Both the position numbers and the translations under genes were made by a program. The notes below the pieces were generated by a model that saw nothing but the letters and a program-made list of their open reading frames with translations, was not told the origin of the DNA and did not search any database. From Tipula vernalis (lineage: Eukaryota; Arthropoda; Insecta; Diptera; Tipulidae), in NCBI GenBank assembly GCA_958295665.1, contig OY282558.1, forward strand, positions 139,046,577 through 139,110,576: DNA of 64,000 bases, written 5' to 3'. Below are positions 55,681 through 64,000 of this stretch, piece by piece. The number at the start of each line of letters is the position of its first letter. Position 1 is the first letter of the stretch.

Positions 55681-57375
55681 ATGGTCCTTTTCATTTTGTG
55701 ATGCAACAATAACCTCTAAATAGTCATTATTTAGCCGTTGAGATTTCCCGAATAATGCTTGAGATGGAGTAACCTGAATAACAATCGTAATTTCTCGATT
55801 GAGACGTTCTAATTTCCCGTTGCTCTGAGGCGAATAAGCCGCTGTCAATACTTGTAGAACATTTTTCGACTCCACATATTCCGAAAACTCGTTTATACAA
55901 CTTAGACACGTACTGATATATTTATTAACCTTCTCCTTTATTAATTCCCTAATGAAAAAGTGACGTTTTGTGATTTTGACCGTTTTCGTAACACCTACAT
56001 CCCGGCAGAACCATCAACAATATTTGCTTCACTTTCCGATATACAATGTCATCACGTATTTCATAAATTTTGTTCTGAGCATCATTTTTAATAGAGTTGT
56101 TTATTCTTTTAATCGATTCATCATTATGCTGAAATGCGATAATGCGCTTCGTAATCTCACATTCAGAAACGTTCAAAACTGCTCCATTATATGCTCTCTT
56201 TACTTTTTACTTAATCTTCTGAAAACAACGCCCAACGAACTATACGAGTTTTACTATTTTGGTTTTGTAACGTCTGTTTTAATGAATTTGTCTTTAATTA
56301 TTTTGAGCCTAATGCCATTTAGATAGACATGGTATTTTCGGATTGAGTATACGACTGCTAATGTTTCCAACTAGTAAGAATGGTATCTACTCTCCGGTTT
56401 CTTCAGTTTGACTTTGCATCAAAATTGCACCATAACCTAAGCGACTAGCGTGAGCATGTGCATATAATATCGTGGATGATAAATAGCTAAACGAGCTTTG
56501 AGGCAAGTTTTTATTTCAAAATTTCAAACTGTTCGTTTTATTCCTTTCCCAAATTATACACAATCATTTTTAACGTGCTCCTATAATGGAAAACTTCTGT
56601 ATAAATCTACGAAAGAAACTAGCCAAAACTAGGAATCCATGTAATTCGACAACATTACGTGGAATTGGATATTTCGTAATAGCAGTAATAAGCTTATCAC
56701 TGGGACGTATACCATTAACATAGATTTGGTATCCGAGATACTCGATTGACTGTTTCAAAATGTACACTTGGGGAACTGAATCTGTAAACAATTCTCATGA
56801 ATTAGGCGAAACACTGCGGAGAGTTACCAAATATATATACATACACATATATCGATGTTTTCCGACGCAATTAGAATATCTTCAATATAGATAACAACTT
56901 CAACTTTACGAATTAATTCTTAAAAAACCACGTTGATAAACGTTTGAAAAATGCCCGGTGCGTTGCACAGACCAAATGGTAGTCTGAGTTACTCATATTA
57001 AAACCATTCCTCAGGTCAATAAGTGCAAATATTCGTTTATTATGTAATCAGTCGAGACAATCTTCTATTAAGGGGAGCGGATAATGATCCTTCAACGTAA
57101 TTTTATTTAATTGGTAGTAATGTACAAACAGTCTTTGAGACCCATTTTTCTTAGTCACCAACACAACTTGACTGGCACATCGCTATTACTAGGGCGAATT
57201 ACTCCTCGGCTCAACAAATCATCAACGAGTCCCCGTAGGCTCCCACGGTCAAGGACTGATAATCTTTGGGGAGTAAAATAAATCGGTTTCTCAGTTGTCA
57301 CCTCAATTCTCATAACGTGTTTAACAGTCGGCTCGTCTCGTGTGATACAATTATTAAATTCGTTTAATAAAGTTC
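55681..57375 (-). pseudogene. Gypsy-type pol, reverse transcriptase to integrase
   Basis: From the right, DEPTVKHVMRIEVTTEKPIY and GLVDDLLSRGVIRPS open the reverse transcriptase (57350-57190). Scraps of the palm follow. At 56791-56570 the end of the palm and the connection read EYLGYQIYVNGIRPSDKLI and FFRRFIQKFSIIG. The 56176-55949 piece (ITKRIIAFQHNDESIKRINN) lies before the integrase finger. At 55875-55690 the integrase reads AAYSPQSNGKLERLNREI and TPSQALFGKS, which is past the DDE glutamate. Stops and shifts are frequent. Confidence 0.75.
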
Positions 57376-57400
57376 TGAATTGTGCTGTCGCCTTATAGTT

Positions 57401-58194
57401 AATTGTTTCGCTATCGCCTCATGAATTTGTAAATCATTTTTTTTGTGTGTGTTGAAACTTTTCGTTATCCTTAAATCGTTATCCATCAATCGTTATCATT
57501 ATCGTTATATTGTTTCGTTTTTACGTTTTCAGTTTTCTCTTTATGAGTATAGACTGGAATCTCACACTAAAATATAGAGAAAGGTTCGACATGAGTCGGC
57601 AAAATCGGTCAACGTGATCACTATAAAACTTATTTTTACTTGCGAGTGGTTCCTTGCGCTCCGTCAACAAAATTTATTGTATTGGTTAACTTTGGTTGGG
57701 TCTGGTCTTACTTGTCATTCAATGATTGGATCCAATGTAAGCTCAAATTTCGCATTGTTGAGATAGGGTTGAATAATGATTCAATCTCTGGTCGATTAAC
57801 AGATCAGACTACGTCAAGCATTTAGGATAGCAAATTCTCCAGGAGTTATCACTTCTTGCCAAGGAATCGACCTTGTTCGTATCTCAGATGCATTACTTCA
57901 TTCTAGTCAAAGCGGGTTTGCTGAGTTTCGTCTGAGATGGTTTGGGTTGTGAAACATCTTCAGTTTAGTTGTGGGACACAGAACAATTCTTAATGGCTAC
58001 ATTTCCCATGGTTAATGAAAGAATTGCCTGAATTCCATTTCACTAAGTTATTTTCGGTAGTGCATCCTGCGAGAGATAACAGAAAATCACAGGATTTCCT
58101 AGTCGATATTCTTTTTCTGAAGGCTTTCACGATGATCTTAGTTCAGGTTATGGAAAATATTGTCCTTCGTTTGGTCTGAGATTTTTCGGCTGCC
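57401..58194. other. NAPRT intron 4, no clear element
   Basis: Short open frames without family motifs. Some may be the outer part of the Gypsy-type element or of the LINE scrap to the right, but neither can be shown. Confidence 0.3.
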
Positions 58195-58510
58195 TGGGTA
58201 AGTAAAGCACAGTTTTTCAAGCGGAAACAATTGCTCTTACCCTCAGTGTAATTGAGGTCTTGAATCTCGCTATTACAAACAAAAATATTGTTTTCTATTC
58301 AGACGGCTTATCTGTGATGAATTCGTTGGATAATCCTTCGACTGTGCTCAAACTTAGGGAGTAATTAGAATGCTGATCCTTTAGGAAAAGCCGGAGCTAT
58401 GCTAAAAGTTTTAGACCCCAAATCAGTTGCTTCCTTACCATTTAACTATGATAATAAGGCGATTAGAAACTGTGCTCTAAGTAAATTAAGCCAGAAGTCT
58501 GGCTGCTGAA
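58195..58510 (+). pseudogene. LINE RNase H scrap
   Basis: The plus strand reads VFQAETIALTLSVIEVLNLA, then NIVFYSDGLSVMNSLDNPST, and after a shift NADPLGKAGAML and KAIRNCALSK. These are the Glu, Asp and final Asp boxes of a LINE RNase H with its following linker. The rest of the element is missing or unrecognisable. Confidence 0.6.
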
Positions 58511-60145
58511 TTGTAAGACTCTTTATGAGTGGACCTGTTTGGAGGATCACCAAATTTGTCCGTAGGTATGAACCAGTTGCGATTCTTGACACGGTAATTT
58601 TAAAGTGTACCTATAGTTCTAGTGCTGGCACAATATGCTTTATGCGAAGATTGTCTCGAATACAATTGGTGGCTGCATTCACTTTGCTTGCAGCTGTCTG
58701 GCCTTACACGGAATCCGGTATTAAGTATTTAACTCCAGGGTTTGACCAGCACTGCGAAATACAATAAGACAAGAACCTGTAAGAGACAGATTTTTGTTTG
58801 AAAACAAAATAGCGAATGCCGAAATCAAGCTATGGCGAAAAAAGCCATATTATGAATGAAACGATATATTTCACAAAGCCGCTGAAATTTCTAATGGCAA
58901 TTTTATTGGAAATTTAACAAAATTCAAATTCTGATGTTTGATGAACATTTATTTTCAGATAAATATTAAAATATGGTATATGTTCAATTTCTGAATTCTG
59001 CCAATTGAATAAGAATAGCCTAATTCAACCAAGTCGGAAATTAATTTTCCTAATAATTTTTGAATTTTTCCAAAAGATTGAAATGGTGATTTGAAAAGTA
59101 CTTTGAGACATGACAAACTCAGTTTTCACAAAACGGTGGTATTCAGTCTTTGATTTGTGTCAGAATTTGATATCCAATTTAATCAAACCTGATTGCAATA
59201 TTTTGATGGCTAGTTTGACGGAAGTATTCGAATCAAAACTTCAAGGAGTTTGAATTTTCATTCAAATTATAAGATTTAAAAATGTAAGTTTTATTGCATC
59301 GGGTGATCGGGAAGACATGTTAAAAGGGAAACAAATCTTGTTCTAAATATATAAAATTTTTTAGTGGGGATTTTGTTTTTGGTAAGGTGGTTGGTGCTTA
59401 TTTTTGAGCGAATTTCAGCCAACATCCTGCTGAAACTACATAATTTTGAAATTGTAATTAATTTTACATTTCTAGTTTTAGTCTGGTCCAAAGATGTCCA
59501 AAGTTTGGTTGCTGTTTCCAGACTACTTTTACTTTATATTTTTTGGGGCGTAGATTACTAAAGAATGGGTTTCGCAACACCCTTTTAGTAAAATAGTGTA
59601 TCCATACGTAATTTTTATACTTTTTATTAAAAAGTTGAGTAAACTTGGTTGGAAATGAAGTTAATATTGTCCGTATGGTTAATTATAGAGGTTGCTGCAT
59701 CCTAAATAGCCCAAAGTTTCAAAATAAATAGTTTTATTTTTATATTTTTTTTGCTTGGGGCCTTTTGTTGGTATTTGAAGAAACCCCTAATGTTTAAAAA
59801 ATGATATCCAACCCTGTAATATGAAAATATAAATAGGTATCCCCTGCCTATTTCCCCTTCAATTATTTCAAAAAACACCAAAATTTAGCAAAAAAAACGT
59901 TTTCGGGGTAGTTTTCATCTTTCTTCGGGGGTAGTTTTTACTTATTTATAATGTATAAATAAATAATTTTATCTTATTTGTTATGTATGTGTGTAATATG
60001 AGGGGCTCTTACAAATACCAGCGAAAGGGCCTTTGAACACAAAATTTTTGTTTTAAATATTTTGAGCTAATAAGGGGGAATTTCAACCCAACCCAATAAT
60101 TACGCAATTGACAATTTTTTTTTTTGATTTCCATGTAATTTACAT
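58511..60145. other. NAPRT intron 4, no recognised element
   Basis: AT-rich. The segment TTCGGGGTAGTTTTCATC near 59902 resembles TTCTTCGGGGATAGTTTCC at about 62382, on the other side of the piggyBac element. The two flanks may therefore share an old repeat. Confidence 0.35.
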
Positions 60146-62082
60146 TTAACCCTTTCAAGCTCAGTGGTCCCAATATGGAACCACCAATAAATTATTTTTT
60201 CCTCAGCGGCGCAATTGTTCTAAACTGTAAACACTAAACGAAATGAAAAAAGAATCAAACAATTTTAAACCGGTAAATTTTTTGTGTGCATTCTTTCAAC
60301 ATTTTTTGTTTTGATGCAGTTAGTTTTTTGCATTTGACCAGTTAGAACTCGTGGAGATGAATACCAATTTGAACGCAGACAGCACTAGTGATTTGGAATG
60401 GGATAGTGATGATGATCTTCCGTTATCAATATTTTTACATAAAAAGATCGAATGGACAGTACTGTTAAACACCCCTTTGAACAACAAGTTGGATAAAATA
60501 TTCCAGATAATTTAGAATTTTCCAATAACTTAGAGTATCCAGTGGATATGTTTCTCATGTTATTCCCTCAAAGTTTATTTGAAAAAATAGTATTTGAAAC
60601 TAATTTATATGCAATGCATAAGCATGGCACCACCACATTGCCAACTACAGTAGATGAATTAAAGTTTTTTTTAGCCATAAATTTACTAATGGGCACAAAA
60701 AAATTGCCAAGCTATCGGGATTGTTGGTCTTCAAGAATATCAATTAGAGATCATTTCATATCTTCTATTATGACACGTGATCGTTTCGGATGGTTTCTCA
60801 GCCATCTCCATATAAACGACAATCTACGTTAGCCTAAAAAGGGAGAATCTGCTTATGACAAAATGTATAAACTAAGACCGTTCTTGGACAAATTATCTGG
60901 AACCTATAAAACATATTACCAACCAACTAAATGCCAATCAATCGACGAATCAATGATTAAATTCAAAGGAAGAAGTAGCATGCGACAATATATGCCCACG
61001 AAACCTATCAAACGAGGTTACAAAGTTTGGGTGCGAGCGGATGAGAACGGATTTGTGTCACAGTTCCAGATTTACACAGGAAAAACAAAAGACATCAAAG
61101 AAAAAAATTTAGGAGTAGTTGGGAAGTACCATGAAATATACTTCCATAACTACTTCAACTCGCTTCAATTATTACACGATGTGTTAGGTGAAGGAATATA
61201 TGCATGCGGAACTGCACGGTAAGGCCGAAAAGATATTCCAACAGATTTTAAGGTTGATAAAACAAGTCCGAGAGGCGAATATGACTGAAGGTTAAGCAAA
61301 GACGGTATATTGATAGTAAAGTGGATGGACAAAAAACCTATATTGTTTTTGAGCAATTTTCACAGCCCGGCAGACGAGGAAACTGTTCAGCGAAAACAAA
61401 AGGATGGAAGCAAGACAGATGTGACATGCCTAAAGATCGTAAAGGATTACAATAAACACATGAGCTAGGCTACGTAGACCTTTGTGATATGCTAAAATCG
61501 TGTTACGAACTAGATAGGAAATCAAAAAAATGGTGGCATAGAATATTTTTCATTTTTTAGATTTGACAGCGGTAAATGCGTTCATTTTATATAAAACCAG
61601 AACCGACGGTCCAGGATTGTCATTGAAGCAATTTAGATTAGCTGTCATAAATGGGTTGTTAGGAGCTGAACCTACAGTGAATAGATTTAAATTGTATGTT
61701 CCGTTAGAAAACAGAACAGACAAGGGGGCACCACACCTACCTGAACATGGCACTAAAGTGAGATGTGCCTATTGTAGCACGAAAGTCAAACCTCATCGGT
61801 CAAGATGGCATTGCAAGACTTGCAATGTAGGATTATGCCATACTGCAGAAAGAAATTGTTTTTTTAAATTTCATCAGAAATAATGTTTTTAAAAGTTTTA
61901 AATTTTTTATAATTATATTTTTGACGCCTAGTGGTCCCATATGGAACCACTTCTTTTTGAATTAACCGTTACAAATATAATAAATTTGAATTAAGATTTT
62001 TTATTTACCTATTCGTAGTTTATTATCTCACCCCAAAACTCATTTTTAAAAAAAAATAATAATTCAGTCCACAAAGGGTTAA
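60146..62082 (+). mobile_element. piggyBac-type transposon, inactive
   Basis: The element spans 60150-62078 between TTAA copies (60146-60149 and 62079-62082), the target of this superfamily. Both ends begin CCCTTT, with little further identity. A near-palindrome, GTGGTCCCAATATGGAACCAC or the same with ATATGG, lies close to each end (about 60163 and 61931) and may be a transposase site. One plus-strand gene fills the element and is broken by stops. Confidence 0.88.
60357..61883 (+). pseudogene. piggyBac-type transposase
   Basis: The gene starts with an acidic N-terminus (MNTNLNADSTSDLEWDSDDD). After a frame change near 60510 comes the dimerisation region: YPVDMFLMLFPQSLFEKIVF, NLLMGTKKLPSYRDCW, MTRDRFGWFLSHLHIND. 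A stop follows LR at 60832. The core reads CQSIDESMIKFKGRSSMRQY (first Asp) and KPIKRGYKVWVRAD. At the second catalytic position YFHNYFNSLQLL has His where family members have Asp. After more shifts VKDYNKHM and GYVDLCDMLKS (third Asp) follow. The C-terminal zinc domain is intact (CAYCSTKVKPHRSRWHCKTC, then CHTAERNCFFKFH). At least three stops or shifts plus the lost Asp make it inactive. Confidence 0.88.
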
Positions 62083-62501
62083 AGGAAGGAGGTGTTTTTT
62101 TTTTGTATTTTTGATGGTGAACCCGAAGTTTAGGGGTTCAAACAGAAAAAGCTAGAAAAAATCATAAAGTAAAAGTGTTTGGAATCAGCAACCGAGCTTT
62201 CGACCACTTTCTACATTACGCTGTACTATTGAGGAATTTTTAAAGAAGGACGAATTTTTAAAAGGACGTAAATATTCATTTTATAATTATCAAAATTATC
62301 ATACGATTTTTAAAATTTCACCTCCTTGAGGTGAACATTTATTTCCTCTTCAAAAACTGATTTTTTTATTTAATGTTTAACCTTCTTCGGGGATAGTTTC
62401 CACATTATAAAGGTGGATATTATTTGTTAGGAGTGCTCATTATTTTTACAAATAGCAACAAAAAAGCATTTAAGAAAAAAAAAATATTTAAATGTTGATC
62501 T
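62083..62501. other. NAPRT intron 4, no recognised element
   Basis: AT-rich flank of the piggyBac-type element. No gene was recognised. Confidence 0.4.
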
Positions 62502-62582
62502 TTAGGGGTAATTTCTACCCCTATAATATATTAGGGGTAATTTATACCCCTATAATATATTAGGGGTAATTTCTACCCCTAT
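62502..62582. repeat. 29-bp minisatellite
   Basis: Nearly three units with a 29-bp period start at 62502, 62531 and 62560. Each contains the palindrome AGGGGTAATTTCTACCCCT (or TTATACCCCT) followed by ATAATATAT. Confidence 0.85.
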
Positions 62583-63597
62583 CGACATTTTTTTTGATTT
62601 ACATGTAAATCTATTTGGCTATTTTGTGTGGACTATTTAGGAATTTTCAAAGTAGAACAATTTGTGAGCTTTATATTTTTATTTTGCTATCAAACTATGT
62701 ATTTTTACTTTTAGCTTAGTTAGAATAAAAAAACATAAATCACTGCTAATTAAAATATTAAAAAAAAAAAACTTTAAAACTCTGTTGATATAAATTAAAA
62801 ACGAAACTTAGAAAATTTGTTAAGATATTAAACGTAACTTTTACTATCTCCTTCCATGACATATTGCAGTAAATAAATTTGCTGTTTATATTTTACAAAG
62901 TCATACCAAACTTTTGGAAAATCTATTTTTTTCATTTTAATAGTTTCACGATTTTATGTGTTGGCTGTTTTATGCCTCACATAACCGACCTCTCGCATCA
63001 AAAATTAAATTATTTTGTTGGAACTAATTTTTCAACAATTACTATTATTATTATTATTATTATTGTTTTTCTATTTTTATTGAAAATGGGAAAATCTAAC
63101 AAATCATGTTGCCAAAGTAGTGTAAACGAACATCATAAAAAACATCGCATTATGTTAAACTTTTCGTAATATAATGGGCTCGTATATATAAATATCGAAA
63201 AAGCGCTAGAAAATTGAAAGGTGAAACATTTTTTTTTTATTTCTGTACAATGGGAGTAAGAAAACTTTATTTCCATTTATAGTAATAAATAATTTTTCTA
63301 CGAATGATTTTCCTTTTGTTATGTATGTATTTATGTTTGTTTGTTTGTGAATAAAATTAAGTTAAGGCTTTGCGATTTTGGAATCCTGGTACGATGTATC
63401 GGATAATTTCTTTATTTATTTACTAAATTAGCAATAATATGTAAATAACACAATCGATTTAAATATTTCGCAATTATACATAATTTTACTGTAACGAAAT
63501 AAATTGGAAAAGTTTGTGAAAACTTGTGATAAGTCTATTTGATATACATACATACTAACTAAAGTATAATTATTCTATTATTTTTTTTTTGTTACAG
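62583..63597. other. end of NAPRT intron 4
   Basis: AT-rich with a short (ATT)n microsatellite near 63040-63065. No coding remnant was recognised. It ends in the pyrimidine tract and acceptor of exon 5. Confidence 0.45.
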
Positions 63598-63738
63598 GTG
63601 GTTTTGATGGCACATCAAATGTATTAGCGGGTAAATTATATAATATACCGGTTAAAGGTACTCATGCTCATGCTTATATTACATCATTTACTGGCATTGC
63701 TGAACTAAAATCTCGTACATTACGGCATAAAGCAACAG
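63598..63738 (+). CDS. Naprt: nicotinate phosphoribosyltransferase, coding exon 5
   Basis: The exon follows a long pyrimidine tract and TTACAG, and ends before GTTTGT. It encodes [20 protein letters not shown], then [20 protein letters not shown] and TLRHKA. GTHAH is the conserved loop with the histidine that the family uses near the phosphoribosyl group. The exon is 141 bp, keeps phase 1, and is separated from exon 6 by 68 bp. Confidence 0.93.
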
Positions 63739-63806
63739 GTTTGTGTTTAAATAAATATTTGTATTGTATAATCAACAACGTTAAACAAATTTTTATTTTA
63801 ATTAAG

Positions 63807-63978
63807 GTGTTCCACAAGACATTCTAGAGCTGGCAATAAATCATCGTGAATTACTATCCGATATAATGGATGTTTCGCCGGAAGAGTCGAGTGAAGGCGA
63901 ACTTGCCGCTATGGTTTCATTTGCAATTGCATTTCCAGACGGATTTATGGCATTAGTCGACACGTACGATGTTAAGAG
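63807..63978 (+). CDS. Naprt: nicotinate phosphoribosyltransferase, coding exon 6
   Basis: The exon follows TTAAG and ends at GTATTC. It encodes [20 protein letters not shown], then [20 protein letters not shown] and [18 protein letters not shown]. The [14 protein letters not shown] block is characteristic of NAPRT and carries an Asp that contacts the phosphate region. With this exon the window covers about 299 codons, somewhat more than half of a usual NAPRT. The rest lies beyond 64000. Confidence 0.93.
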
Positions 63979-64000
63979 GTATTCTGCTTATAGGCAAAAC

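Larger units (their letters stand above)
48073..55685 (+). mobile_element. Bel/Pao retrotransposon with an env-like region, both LTRs
   Basis: The element spans 48078-55680 (7.6 kb), with ATGGT on both sides (48073-48077 and 55681-55685). Its LTRs are 308 and 335 bp with TG...CA ends. A primer site typical of BEL/roo elements follows the left LTR and is present twice. Gag, aspartic protease, reverse transcriptase, RNase H and integrase follow in Bel/Pao order, and after the integrase comes an envelope-like region. Each gene contains stops or frameshifts. It was inserted into a Gypsy-type pol in opposite orientation. Roo-like Bel elements with env are known in flies; which one this is cannot be decided by eye. 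Confidence 0.92.
47816..57400 (-). mobile_element. decayed Gypsy-type element, interrupted by a Bel/Pao element
   Basis: Minus-strand pol scraps run from about 57370 down to 55681 and resume at 48077-47816. The Bel/Pao element between them is flanked by ATGGT repeats, so both parts belong to one earlier element. No LTRs were found. Frames are broken throughout. Confidence 0.75.

Noticed and set aside
58525..58767. 80-codon plus-strand frame at 58.5-58.8 kb as a gene
   Set aside because: No motif, no context, and it directly follows a LINE RNase H scrap; most likely chance or LINE debris.

Overview
The window looks like nuclear DNA of a higher fly (Diptera, probably Brachycera). It is AT-rich, has short introns with GT/AG borders, and carries transposable elements typical of flies: LOA-like, I-like and Jockey LINEs, Bel/Pao and Gypsy LTR elements, Tc1/mariner and piggyBac DNA transposons, and hairpin MITEs. 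No bacterial-type gene organisation is present.

Only one host gene can be followed: nicotinate phosphoribosyltransferase (NAPRT), on the plus strand. Its promoter is near 13.89-13.92 kb. Its coding exons are 14206-14281, 45447-45617, 45705-45831, 45898-46109, 63598-63738 and 63807-63978, and the gene continues past the right edge. Splice phases agree at every junction. Intron 1 is about 31.2 kb and intron 4 about 17.5 kb; the other introns are 66-87 bp. The size of the two long introns comes largely from nested mobile elements. A broken ribosomal protein eS7 (RpS7) copy lies upstream on the minus strand at 10.64-11.22 kb.

Layout. 1-9 kb (upstream): a LINE scrap, a 5'-truncated LOA-like LINE with a 12-bp target duplication, a decayed Bel/Pao element carrying an inverted duplication, a second LOA-like remnant, and a 108-bp tandem array. 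9-13.9 kb: hairpin repeats, the RpS7 pseudogene, a truncated I-like LINE and the NAPRT promoter. 14.3-45.4 kb (intron 1): two Tc1/mariner remnants, an LOA-like LINE interrupted by a short LOA derivative, a long hairpin element split by a Jockey LINE, a cluster of MITEs, a small Gypsy-type element with both LTRs, a CR1/Daphne-like LINE interrupted by another copy of the LOA derivative and by a mariner-like transposon with an intact transposase, and an LOA ORF1/endonuclease remnant. 46.1-63.6 kb (intron 4): a Gypsy-type pol interrupted by a Bel/Pao element that carries an env-like region, a LINE RNase H scrap, a piggyBac-type element and a 29-bp minisatellite.

Most element genes carry stops or frameshifts. 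The exception is the 360-codon mariner-like transposase at 40.9-42.0 kb. The most informative structures are the insertions that can be undone by eye, because target duplications, reading frames or hairpin arms become continuous when the insert is removed. Two copies of a roughly 750-bp LOA derivative share both ends, which suggests a mobile non-autonomous family. Family names rest on motif recognition only; no database search was possible.
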